This document shows positions 16,445-25,719 of a stretch of 37,381 bases of DNA, in pieces (within the stretch, counting starts at the first letter, position 1; every line of letters starts with the position of its first letter). This DNA comes from an uncultured Clostridia bacterium (GTDB lineage: Bacteria; Bacillota; Clostridia; Christensenellales; Aristaeellaceae), in NCBI GenBank assembly GCA_946538975.1, contig CAMNHF010000011.1:1-37381 (forward strand). Direction: 5' to 3'. The notes beneath the pieces are model-generated. The model saw only the letters and a list, made by a program, of their open reading frames with translations. It was not told the origin of the DNA and searched no databases. The position numbers and the translations under genes are program-made.

Positions 16445-16470
16445 AACATATGAACAATCATTCATATGTT
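16445..16470. promoter_or_regulatory. SmtB/ArsR-type metal repressor operator
   Basis: Perfect inverted repeat AACATATGAA-N6-TTCATATGTT. It matches the 12-2-12 operator form of zinc/cadmium-responsive SmtB/CzrA/ZiaR repressors (core TGAAC...ATTCA). Position over the transcription start implies repression that is relieved by metal. No arsR/smtB-family gene is found in the window. Confidence 0.85.
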
Positions 16471-16510
16471 CAGTGAACCGGCGGGGCCGAAGGACAAGGA
16501 GTGCATGCAC

Positions 16511-16729
16511 ATGAAGAAGACTTACAAGATCGAAGTGGACTGTGCCAACTGTGCCGCCAAAATGGAGGAGGCCGCGCGCCGCACGCCCGGTGTCGCCGGA
16601 ACGGTGGTGAATTTCATGGCCCTGAAGATGGTGGTGGAGTTCGAGGAGGGCGCCGATCCGAAGGCCGTGATGGCCCGGGTGCTGGCCAACTGCAAAAAGG
16701 TCGAGGACGACTGCGAAATCTACCTGTGA
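16511..16729 (+). CDS. Free-standing heavy-metal-associated (HMA) domain protein
   Basis: 72 residues, a single ferredoxin-like HMA fold. The metal-binding motif is DCANCAAK with C11 and C14, in the form seen in Zn/Cd rather than Cu (MxCxxC) pumps; a second acidic patch sits at the C-terminus (EDDCEIYL). It probably carries or buffers metal for the pump encoded next. ATG at 16511 is chosen over 16505 because AAGGAG is 9 bases from the former but only 3 from the latter. It is first in the operon, and a hairpin with four T (16747-16771) follows it. Confidence 0.9.
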   Translation: MKKTYKIEVDCANCAAKMEEAARRTPGVAGTVVNFMALKMVVEFEEGADPKAVMARVLANCKKVEDDCEIYL

Positions 16730-16746
16730 GCGAGAAGCTCCGGGCC

Positions 16747-16771
16747 GGGCTGTCCCCGCGGCAGCCCTTTT
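16747..16771 (+). terminator. Intercistronic hairpin, partial terminator
   Basis: GGGCTG/CAGCCC (16747-16752 with 16762-16767) followed by TTTT. Between the HMA gene and the ATPase gene it would let some transcripts stop, giving more HMA protein than pump. Confidence 0.55.
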
Positions 16772-16805
16772 CTGTGCCGCGCAAAGGCCGGAGGAGGCAT
16801 GGCGT

Positions 16806-18701
<1,896 letters not shown>

Positions 18702-18710
18702 CGCAGCGTC

Positions 18711-18739
18711 TTGACAGATGGCGCCTGTCCGCGTATGTT
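18711..18739 (+). promoter_or_regulatory. Sigma-A promoter upstream of the AlaX gene
   Basis: TTGACA (18711-18716), 17 bases, TATGTT (18734-18739). No extended -10. It begins 9 bases after the ATPase stop and likely drives both the AlaX and RseP-type genes. Confidence 0.75.
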
Positions 18740-18784
18740 TTCCCCTGAAGCACAGGCACAGGGCCGGGCGATGGAGGAAATGGG

Positions 18785-19933
18785 ATGACAGAGCGTTTGT
18801 ATGACAGCCAGCCGCAGCTGGACACGTTCACCGCGCGGGTGCTCTCCTGCGAGGAGGCGGACGGACACTGGCTGATCGGGCTGGACCGGACGGCCTTCTT
18901 CCCGGAGGGCGGCGGCCAGCCGGCGGATCACGGCAGCCTGGGCGGCGTCCGCGTGACGGACGTCCACGAGAAGGGCGGCGTGATCCTGCACACGGCGGAC
19001 GGCCCGCTGACACCGGGGACAGCCGTCGAGGGCGCCATCGACCGGGCCCGCCGCACGGAGATGAGCCAGCAGCACACCGGCGAGCATATCTTCTCCGGCC
19101 TCACCTGCGCGCGGCACCACTGCAGCAATGTGGGCTTCCACATCGGGCCGGAGGTGACCACGCTGGACTTCAGCGCGGCGCTGACCCCCGCCGACGTGGA
19201 CGCCCTGGAGGAGGCCGCCAACGCCGCCATCTGGCGGGATCTGCCGGTGAAGTGCTGGTATCCCGACCCCGAGACGCTCGCCCGCCTGCCCTACCGCAGC
19301 AAGAAGGCGCTGGAGGGCCCCGTGCGCATTGTGGAGATCGGGGGCGTGGACATCTGCGCCTGCTGCGGCACCCACATGCCCACCACCGGCGGCGTCGGCC
19401 AGGTCAAGATCATCGGCCTCATGAACTACAAGGGCGGCGTCCGGCTGACCATGGTCTGCGGTGTGCGCGCCCTGCGCTGGGCGAACGCCCTGCTGCAGGA
19501 GAACCGCGCCGCCCAGCGCCTGCTCTCCGCCAGGGCCGGCGAGCTGCCCGAGAGCGTGCAGCGGCTGATGGCCGAGCGCGACGGGCTGCGCGGCCGGCTG
19601 AATGAGATCGGCGAAGCGCTGTTCCGCGCCGCCGCCGAAGCCGAAGCTGGCGAAAGCGTGCGCGTGGTCACGGCGGAATTCCTGCCGCCGGCCTCCCTGC
19701 GCCACGCCGCCGGCGAGCTGGCCCGGGGCGCGGAGCTGGCGCTGGTGCTGATCCCGGACGAAGGCGGCTGCCAGTTTGCCCTCTCCTCGGCGGTTCGCGA
19801 TGTCCGCCCGCTGGCCAGGGCGCTGTGCGAGGCCTTCTCCGGCAAGGGCGGCGGCCCCCGCGATATGGCCCAGGGCCGGCTGGCCGTGCTGGACGCCCCT
19901 GCCTGCCGCCGGCTTCTGCAGGGCAGCTTGTAA
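18785..19933 (+). CDS. Alanyl-tRNA editing protein, AlaX-L type
   Basis: 382 residues. A free-standing trans-editing hydrolase that removes serine or glycine wrongly joined to tRNA-Ala. The N-terminal part matches the AlaRS tRNA-binding/editing domain: RTAFFPEGGGQPADHG (35-50), the zinc motif HTGEH (H97, H101), and CACCGTH near 191-197 giving the other two zinc ligands. The C-terminal 140 residues form a DHHA1-like domain (LVLIPDEGGCQFALSS...GKGGGPRDMAQG). This long form fits AlaX-L. The next gene starts 56 bases on, so co-transcription is likely. Confidence 0.93.
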   Translation: MTERLYDSQPQLDTFTARVLSCEEADGHWLIGLDRTAFFPEGGGQPADHGSLGGVRVTDVHEKGGVILHTADGPLTPGTAVEGAIDRARRTEMSQQHTGEHIFSGLTCARHHCSNVGFHIGPEVTTLDFSAALTPADVDALEEAANAAIWRDLPVKCWYPDPETLARLPYRSKKALEGPVRIVEIGGVDICACCGTHMPTTGGVGQVKIIGLMNYKGGVRLTMVCGVRALRWANALLQENRAAQRLLSARAGELPESVQRLMAERDGLRGRLNEIGEALFRAAAEAEAGESVRVVTAEFLPPASLRHAAGELARGAELALVLIPDEGGCQFALSSAVRDVRPLARALCEAFSGKGGGPRDMAQGRLAVLDAPACRRLLQGSL

Positions 19934-19989
19934 GCCGCCGGATTGCTGCACGGCAGGCGCAGCGGACTTCCGGCAGACTGGGAGGTTTC

Positions 19990-21075
19990 ATGAACATACT
20001 GTATATTCTCACGGCGATCCTGCTGCTGGGCATTCTGGTCACCGTGCATGAGTTCGGACACTTCATCGCGGCGCGCAGCTGCGGCATCGCCGTGTCCGAG
20101 TTTGCCATCGGCTTCGGGCCCAAGCTGTTCTCCCGCGTCAGCAAAAAGAGCGGCACCCGCTTCTCCCTGCGGCTGATCCCCATGGGCGGCTTCTGCGCCT
20201 TCATCGGGGAGGACGACGTGGAGGGCAAGGAGCAGAACGATCCGCGCGCCTTCCCGCGACAGGCCGTATGGAAGCGCATGATCACCGTGCTGATGGGGCC
20301 GGGCATGAACTTCCTGCTGGCCCTCGTGGTCTGCGTCGGCTTTCTGTGGATTGGCGGCCTGCCGCTGGTGGATACCGTGATCACCGAGGTCACCGCCGGC
20401 TCTCCCGCGGAGGCCGCCGGCTTCCAGAGCGGCGATGTGCCGCTACGGGTGAACGGCGTGGACATCGGCAGCGGCTCCACCGAGGCCTTCACCGCCGCCA
20501 TCAGCGCCTGGGACGGCGGCGAGCCGCTGGCGATCACCGTGCTGCGAAACGGCGAGGAGCAGACCCTCTCCGTCACGCCCTTCTTCGATACGGAGCTGAA
20601 CCGCTACCGCCTGGGCTGCCTGGTCCAGGGCGCGTACCGCACCGACGAGGGCGGCGCCATGGTACTGCGGCCCTGCTCCTTCCCCGAGGCGCTCAGCGGC
20701 AGCTGGAACACCTGCGTGAACGCCGGCGGGACCATCCTGCAGGCGCTGCGCGCGCTGGTCACCACCGGCGAAGGCTTTGAGGACACCTCCGGCCCCATCG
20801 GCATCATCAGCATTGTGTCCCAGGAGGTGCGCACCGGCGGCCTGGAGGCCTTCATCAACCTGCTGGCGGTCATCTCAATCAACCTGGGCATCATGAACCT
20901 GCTGCCCATCCCCGGCCTGGACGGCTCCCGCTTCCTCTTCCTCGTGCTGGAGGCCATCCGCCGCAAGCCGATCCCCCAGAAGAAGGAGGCCGCGGTCAAC
21001 CTGGTCGGCATGGGGCTGCTGTTCGCCTTCATTCTCTTCATCTCCGCCCGCGACGTGCTCCGTCTCTTCCAGTGA
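19990..21075 (+). CDS. rseP: Site-2 intramembrane metalloprotease, RseP/RasP family
   Basis: 361 residues. Cleaves membrane proteins within the bilayer, including anti-sigma factors and signal peptides. HEFGH (20-24) lies in the first helix and gives two zinc ligands and the catalytic glutamate; the third ligand is in NLLPIPGLDG near 302-312. A membrane helix near 105-125 (VLMGPGMNFLLALVVCVGFLW) is followed by a PDZ domain at about 130-210 (AGSPAEAAGFQSGDVPLRVNG). The last helix is at about 335-355. GGAGG lies 4 bases before the chosen ATG; a longer in-frame reading from 19825 overlaps the AlaX gene and is rejected. The usual dxr and proS neighbours of this family are absent. Confidence 0.94.
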   Translation: MNILYILTAILLLGILVTVHEFGHFIAARSCGIAVSEFAIGFGPKLFSRVSKKSGTRFSLRLIPMGGFCAFIGEDDVEGKEQNDPRAFPRQAVWKRMITVLMGPGMNFLLALVVCVGFLWIGGLPLVDTVITEVTAGSPAEAAGFQSGDVPLRVNGVDIGSGSTEAFTAAISAWDGGEPLAITVLRNGEEQTLSVTPFFDTELNRYRLGCLVQGAYRTDEGGAMVLRPCSFPEALSGSWNTCVNAGGTILQALRALVTTGEGFEDTSGPIGIISIVSQEVRTGGLEAFINLLAVISINLGIMNLLPIPGLDGSRFLFLVLEAIRRKPIPQKKEAAVNLVGMGLLFAFILFISARDVLRLFQ

Positions 21076-21080
21076 ACGCC

Positions 21081-21134
21081 AAGAGCCGCCCGGCATCCCC
21101 GCAGCATGCGCAGGGAGCCGGGCGGCTCTTTTTC
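21081..21134 (+). terminator. Strong terminator after the RseP-type gene
   Basis: AGAGCCGCCCGGC (21082-21094) pairs with GCCGGGCGGCTCT (21117-21129), followed by TTTT. The minus strand lacks a real T run. Confidence 0.95.
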
Positions 21135-21150
21135 GTTCATCCGGTCTGTG

Positions 21151-22143
21151 TCAGTCCTCCGATTCGGCGGCTGACTTGCCCGCCATCAGGATGACGCAGG
21201 CGTTGTCCTCCTCATCCACGGTGATCCCGCAGCGCAGCATCCGCTGCAGCAGGCCGTCGCTGATGTACCAGGTGCCCTTCTCGCTGACCAGGTCGCCCTG
21301 GGCGCAGGAGACGGAGACGCTGTTCACCCAGACATTGTACATGTCGCAGTAGCTGTCGTCGCCGGTGGAGTGCGTGGCGGCGATGGCATCCTTCATCTTC
21401 ACGTTCACCTGATAGCCGTCCGCTGAGAGCGCGAACCCGGCCGCGCCCTGATCGGTCAATTGCCAGTCCGCCGCGGCCACGGCCAGCGCGCTCAGGTCCA
21501 GCATGTATTCCCGCCCGCGCCGCCACAGCTGGGGCCGCGCGCCGTTGGGCAGGTAGAGCACCTCGCCGTTGAGCAGGATCTTCATGTCGCCCATCTTTGT
21601 CCACAGCGACAGGGGATCATCGCCCACGGGGATCATGCCGTTGGCGTCCGGCGTGGCGGTGGGCACCGGCGAGGGCGTGGTGGTCAGCGGGTTGCTGACG
21701 ACGTTCGGGTTCTCATACAGCATGGTCAGCGTGATGGGGCCCGCGTCGCCGTCGGCGTGCAGCCCGTTCGCCTTCTGGAAGGCCACCACGGCCTTCTTGG
21801 TCTGGCTGCCGTAGGAGCCGTCCACATTGCCGGACAGGTAGCCCAGCTCCTTCAGGCGGGTCTGGAGCTTCTTCACATTGTTGCCCTTGTCGCCGGAGCG
21901 CAGCACCCCGTACGCCTTGTTCGGCGTCATCGTGGGCGCGGGCGGCGTGGTGGCGGGCGCCGGCGTCGCCGTGCCCAGCTCCGTCAGCGCGCCGGGCGTC
22001 TCCTTCGCCTGGGCGACGATCGCGGTCGGCACCGCGGTGGCCGCGGCCGTCGGCGCGACGGTTACCTCCGGCGTCGGCGCGGCCTGCACGCCCATGGCAA
22101 ACGTGAGCGACATATATACCAGCAGCGTTTTGATAAAATCCAC
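21151..22143 (-). CDS. Secreted protein with peptidoglycan-binding domain
   Basis: 330 residues. An N-terminal signal or anchor helix (about 4-20, ending GVQA) is followed by a Thr/Pro/Ala-rich linker (21-75), a PG_binding_1 domain at about 78-140 (VLRSGDKGNNVKKLQTRLKELGYLSG, then GSYGSQTKKAVVAFQKANGL), a second Pro/Thr linker, and a C-terminal domain of about 150 residues that resembles copper amine oxidase-like/StalkN folds (ILLNGEVLYLPNGARPQL) but is not certain. The start is GTG at 22143: AAAGGAG lies 7 bases upstream and the signal peptide begins there. It would sit on the cell wall; no catalytic residues are seen. Confidence 0.82.
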   Translation of the reverse strand: MDFIKTLLVYMSLTFAMGVQAAPTPEVTVAPTAAATAVPTAIVAQAKETPGALTELGTATPAPATTPPAPTMTPNKAYGVLRSGDKGNNVKKLQTRLKELGYLSGNVDGSYGSQTKKAVVAFQKANGLHADGDAGPITLTMLYENPNVVSNPLTTTPSPVPTATPDANGMIPVGDDPLSLWTKMGDMKILLNGEVLYLPNGARPQLWRRGREYMLDLSALAVAAADWQLTDQGAAGFALSADGYQVNVKMKDAIAATHSTGDDSYCDMYNVWVNSVSVSCAQGDLVSEKGTWYISDGLLQRMLRCGITVDEEDNACVILMAGKSAAESED

Positions 22144-22240
22144 GGTTCTGCTCCTTTCAGCGCACGCGCGGTTCAATCCACAGCTTCTCCCCCATTGTAT
22201 CACAAGTTCCCCCGCCGCGCAACCGTTTTAGACGGAGGAG

Positions 22241-22604
22241 GGACAACAGGTTGCCTGGATGCGGGATCATCTGCTTGACCGGATCGTGGAAACGGAGTAT
22301 GATGAGAGCGGGAGAGCGTGCAGGACCAAGACGCACGACACAGCGGGACATATCTATACAAGAACCTATCACCAGAATCACAGATGCGGCAACCAGATTC
22401 AATATCGCAGATGATGGGTATTATATACAAACCGAGCATCGCATTAATACACCCGGAGGCTATAAGGCGGTAAGATACGCAGATGCAGCTGTCTGCTATG
22501 ATTCTCACATAGAAATAGCAATACAGGTTGGTGTGATAAATAGGAATGGACTTCCAGGATCAAGAGAAGTCCATGCGCTTGATGATATTACCGAACAAGC
22601 CTAA
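22241..22604 (+). pseudogene. Frameshifted C-terminal remnant of an Rhs/polymorphic toxin
   Basis: Two frames give one story. In the frame of 22259 one reads DRIVETEYDESGR, an Rhs-like YD motif, then HIYT, up to a stop at 22412. In the frame of 22251 the text continues from EPITRITDAATRFN through YYIQTEHRINTPGG, YKAVRYADAAV and NGLPGSREVHALDD to a stop at 22602. The pattern IQTEHRI..PGGYKxxRYADxA...QVG...NGLPxxREvxAxxDI recalls nuclease-like toxin tips of Firmicutes polymorphic toxins, from memory only. One frameshift near 22355 and the absence of the large upstream protein mark it as a fragment. It is AT-rich compared with the gene before it. Confidence 0.6.
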
Positions 22605-22675
22605 ATTAAAACAGTATTCATACCTTATAGATACCGCTGAATAACGTGCTTAGGAATGAATAGAGGTGCTGTATT

Positions 22676-23239
22676 ATGGGCAGACAAATCCCGGTGAATG
22701 CACTGAAAGAGGATGTCCATGCAATGATTTGGAAGATCAGGGAAAAGTATCCGGAGCTGGTCCGGTTTGAATACCGCCGGGGCTATCTTGATGTGTTCGA
22801 TGATGATGCAAGAATACCAGAATACTATTTCCTGACAAAAAGACTGACAGATAAAGAACCAATTGCACATGAACAAAAAAGCCGTCTCGTAAGGCTTGGA
22901 GTTCAACTGCTATTTCACGATTTCTGGGTTCGCCCTGATGGAAGTACAGGGTTTTATTGGACGACTGACCGACTTTACCTGAACACATGGGACCCCTTGC
23001 CTGAACAGATCCAGCTTTATCAAAGCATGGCGAATTATATCAGGAGAGTTTCCTGGCGATTCAAGTATTGCGGCGTGGTTCACTATGTGATGCCCAAAGC
23101 GGCAGAACTCATACAGCAGCTCAGAGAAGGGACTGCTGATCCCCGGTATGATCCCGTGCCGGAGGAGTTGCTGACGGTCGAACTGCTGCCTCCGGCCAGA
23201 CGAAAAAAGACTGGTATAAACTCCCATGAAAGTCGCTGA
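22676..23239 (+). CDS. Hypothetical protein, possible orphan immunity protein
   Basis: 187 residues, no signal peptide or membrane helix and no recognised domain. It is rich in aromatic and charged residues (LVRFEYRRGYLDVFDDDARIPE, LFHDFWVRPDG, FYWTTDRLYLNTWD) and has a basic C-terminus. Its position 71 bases after a polymorphic-toxin tip, on the same strand and with matching AT-rich composition, is where an immunity gene stands. The frame is open and AGAGGTG precedes the ATG. Immunity is therefore an inference from context only. Confidence 0.6.
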   Translation: MGRQIPVNALKEDVHAMIWKIREKYPELVRFEYRRGYLDVFDDDARIPEYYFLTKRLTDKEPIAHEQKSRLVRLGVQLLFHDFWVRPDGSTGFYWTTDRLYLNTWDPLPEQIQLYQSMANYIRRVSWRFKYCGVVHYVMPKAAELIQQLREGTADPRYDPVPEELLTVELLPPARRKKTGINSHESR

Positions 23240-23268
23240 CAGCAAAGCACCGGGAGAAGGAAAGCATC

Positions 23269-23514
23269 ATGCGACCAATGGAGAATAAAGGATACGGCGA
23301 TAGTCGTGTTTTCCGGTATTGGAACATCCCTTTGACGACTGCAAAACATGGTTGGGCGAAGACGATTGTGAATGGTTTGATTTCGACGACGCTGACCGGC
23401 CTGAAGCCCGACACGGACTACTGGTTCAAGGTATGGAGCTATGTGCAGCTTCCCGACGGCACAAGGTACTACGGCCAGCAGAGCGAAGCGGTACACACGA
23501 AAACCCTGAAATGA
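23269..23514 (+). pseudogene. Fragment of a fibronectin type III domain protein
   Basis: 81 residues. The last 40 (LTGLKPDTDYWFKVWSYVQL, then PDGTRYYGQQSEAVHTKTLK) are the second half of an fn3 domain: the tyrosine-corner strand and the final strands. The first half of the fold is incomplete and the N-terminus (MRPMENKGYGDSRVFRYW) is not typical, so this is probably the tail of a larger surface protein whose 5' part is lost. A weak ribosome site (GGGAGAAGG) exists, so expression as a short protein cannot be excluded. A terminator follows at 23527. Confidence 0.6.
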
Positions 23515-23526
23515 CCCTGGAGTAAC

Positions 23527-23581
23527 AAAACGGGCTGTGAGCCGGCGGCGCCATGACGACACGCTGACTCACAGCCTGTTT
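23527..23581 (+). terminator. Terminator after the fn3 fragment
   Basis: AAACGGGCTGTGAG and CTCACAGCCTGTTT form a 14-bp stem with one G-T pair, followed by a short T run. Retention of a good terminator fits the tail end of a once larger gene. Confidence 0.8.
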
Positions 23582-23703
23582 GCATTTTGACCAAACCCAG
23601 TTCCCAGATGCCATTTTGAATGTTTTTGTGGCTATTACTGGTTTATGGATACCCGGCTAAAGAGCACTTCGGGGGGCCACGCGCAAGGGCCCCTCATTTG
23701 CCC

Positions 23704-23732
23704 TTGACAAACCGTCCCGCCTCTGCTATGCT
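23704..23732 (+). promoter_or_regulatory. Sigma-A promoter of the ABC-F gene
   Basis: TTGACA (23704-23709), 17 bases, TATGCT (23727-23732) with TGC extended -10. Transcription would start near 23739, leaving a leader of about 180 bases. Confidence 0.88.
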
Positions 23733-23738
23733 CTCCCT

Positions 23739-23917
23739 GACACTGGGAAAGGAAGGTCTCGCTGGACGGATGAAGATTCGCAACTGACATTCGGCGCATG
23801 GGCATCTGCCGTGGGGCAGAGTGTTTTTGCTGCCGTTTGGAGGTTGCGGACCGCACAGCCAGACGTGTCTTTGTGTGTGCTCATGCTCCTCCGCGGCAGA
23901 CGAAGGAGTGTTTTTCA
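23739..23917 (+). promoter_or_regulatory. Attenuator-like leader of the ABC-F gene
   Basis: The leader holds a five-codon reading frame (ATG 23770 to TGA 23787, MKIRN), a terminator-like hairpin TCTGCC-GTGG-GGCAGA (23805-23820) followed by GTGTTTTT, and near its end CTCCT (23887-23891), which can pair with the ribosome site AGGAG (23904-23908). TCTGCCG (23805-23811) can instead pair with CGGCAGA (23894-23900), so the two states exclude each other. Antibiotic-inducible ABC-F genes of Firmicutes are controlled by leaders of this kind. Confidence 0.6.
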
Positions 23918-25645
23918 TTGAACAGAAATCCGATTGCAAATCCGGCGGAAAAGAAGCTGCTGCTCAGCGCTGCGGGCATCCGCAAGGCCTACGGCGAGCG
24001 GGAGGTGCTGCACATCGACCGGCTGGAGATCTTCGATGGCGACCGCATCGGCCTCATCGGCGAGAACGGCGCGGGCAAGTCCACGCTGCTGGCGGTGCTC
24101 AGCGGAGAGCTCCAGCCGGACAGCGGCGACATCCGCCGCATGGGGCCGGCCGCGCTGATCCGCCAGAGCGGGGAGAACCGGCTGGCCGCCGATCCGGCCC
24201 TGGCCGCGAAGCTCCGCGCCCCGCAGCGTCAGGAGGGGCTCTCCGGCGGCGAGATGACCCGGCAGCGCATCGCGGGCGCCCTGTCCGCCGGCTGCCGGCT
24301 GCTGCTGGCCGATGAGCCGGGCACCGACCTGGACATGGAGGGCATCGCGGCCCTGCGGCAGCACCTGGCGGCCTTTCCCGGCGCCTTGCTGCTGGTCAGC
24401 CATGACCGCAGCCTGCTGGAGAGCCTGTGCACCCGCATCTGGCAGCTGGAGGACGGGCGGATCACCGACTTCCCCGGCAGCTACAGCGCGTATCAGGCGG
24501 AGGCGGAGCGGCGGAGGGCCTTCCAGCAGGCCGAGTATGACCGCTATACCGCCGAGCGGCAGCGCCTGCAGCAGGCCGCCCAGCAGAAGCGGGAATGGGC
24601 TTCCTCCGTGCGCAAGGCCCCCAGCCGCATGGGCAACAGCGAGGCCCGCCTGCACACCCGCGAATACACAAACGCCGTCCTCCGCCAGAGCGCGGCCGCC
24701 CGCACCCTGCAAAACCGCATCGACCAGCTGGAGAAGAAGGAGCGCCCCCGGGAGCTGCCGGCCATCCGCATGCAGCTGGGCACGCGCCTGCCCATTCAGG
24801 CGAAGATCGCGGCCCGCGTGCGCTGCGAGCGGCTGACGGCGAGCGGGCGCACCCTACTGCGGGATACGGAGCTGGCGCTGCCCTCCGGCTCCCGCACGGC
24901 CCTGATGGGGGCCAACGGCGCCGGCAAGACCACGCTGATCCGCGCGATGCTGGGCCGGCTGCGCCCCGGCACCGCCTTCGAGGGCAGCGTGAAGCTGAAC
25001 CCCGCCGCCCGCGTGAGCTGCTTTGACCAGGATCACGCCCAGGCGCTGGACTTCTCCCGGACGGTGCTGGAGAACGTGCTGCACGGCTCCGGCGCGGAGG
25101 AGGGGGATGCACGCACCGTGCTGGCCCGTCTCGGGCTGCGCGGCGACGCCGTGTACAAGCCCGTCGGCGTGCTCTCCGGCGGCGAGCGGGCCAAGACCGC
25201 CCTTGCCCGCGTGCTGCTTTCGGACAGCAACCTGATCGTACTGGACGAGCCGACGAATCACCTGGACGTCTTCACGATGGAGGCGCTGCAGGAGCTGCTG
25301 CGGGAATACGGCGGCACGCTGCTGCTGGTCAGCCACGACGAGGCGCTGATCCGGGCCGCGGCCACGCGCATTGTCCGCATCGAGGACAGCCGTCTGGTGA
25401 CCTTCGAGGGCTCCCTTGACGAGATGGAGCGGGAGCGGAGCCGCGATGCCGCCCGGGAGGCGCGGCAGGCGGAGCTCTCCGCGCTGGAGGTGCGCATGAT
25501 GGGCCTCTTCGCCCGTCTCTCCGCCCCGAAGAAGGGCGAGAACCCCGAAGCCCTGAACGCGGAGTACGGCGAAATCTGCCGCCGCGTGCACGAGCTGCGG
25601 GAGGCGATCCGCCAGGAAGCGGGCGAAAAACCCCCGAAGCGGTGA
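23918..25645 (+). CDS. ABC-F family ATPase, possible antibiotic-resistance (ribosome protection) protein
   Basis: 575 residues with two ABC domains and no membrane part. Domain 1 has Walker A GENGAGKS (48-55), signature LSGGEM and Walker B LLLADEPGTDLD; domain 2 has GANGAGKT, LSGGERAKTAL and LIVLDEPTNHLD. The linker between them (about 80-90 residues, charged, QRLQQAAQQKREW) is the part that reaches the ribosomal P/E site. A charged C-terminal helix follows. TTG at 23918 is taken as start because AAGGAG lies 9 bases before it; an in-frame ATG at 23798 has no ribosome site and falls in the leader hairpin. The degenerate first Walker B (DEPGTDLD rather than DEPTNHLD) and leader point to the resistance branch (Vga/Lsa/Msr-like) rather than Uup/EttA, but drug range is unknown. 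Confidence 0.88.
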   Translation: MNRNPIANPAEKKLLLSAAGIRKAYGEREVLHIDRLEIFDGDRIGLIGENGAGKSTLLAVLSGELQPDSGDIRRMGPAALIRQSGENRLAADPALAAKLRAPQRQEGLSGGEMTRQRIAGALSAGCRLLLADEPGTDLDMEGIAALRQHLAAFPGALLLVSHDRSLLESLCTRIWQLEDGRITDFPGSYSAYQAEAERRRAFQQAEYDRYTAERQRLQQAAQQKREWASSVRKAPSRMGNSEARLHTREYTNAVLRQSAAARTLQNRIDQLEKKERPRELPAIRMQLGTRLPIQAKIAARVRCERLTASGRTLLRDTELALPSGSRTALMGANGAGKTTLIRAMLGRLRPGTAFEGSVKLNPAARVSCFDQDHAQALDFSRTVLENVLHGSGAEEGDARTVLARLGLRGDAVYKPVGVLSGGERAKTALARVLLSDSNLIVLDEPTNHLDVFTMEALQELLREYGGTLLLVSHDEALIRAAATRIVRIEDSRLVTFEGSLDEMERERSRDAAREARQAELSALEVRMMGLFARLSAPKKGENPEALNAEYGEICRRVHELREAIRQEAGEKPPKR

Positions 25646-25650
25646 ACGCC

Positions 25651-25678
25651 TTGCAATCCGGCGGATTCGTGATATAAT
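25651..25678 (+). promoter_or_regulatory. Sigma-A promoter of the glycosyltransferase gene
   Basis: TTGCAA (25651-25656), 16 bases, TATAAT (25673-25678), with TGA extended -10. It shares the TTGCAATC start of the promoters at 9581 and 10219. Confidence 0.85.
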
Positions 25679-25719
25679 GGGACACATCCGGCCAGGACGC
25701 CGGCGCGTGGAGGTTTGCG

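Noticed and set aside
23798..23917. In-frame ATG start 40 codons upstream of the ABC-F gene
   Set aside because: No ribosome site, and the added cysteine-rich peptide runs through the leader hairpins; TTG at 23918 with AAGGAG fits better.
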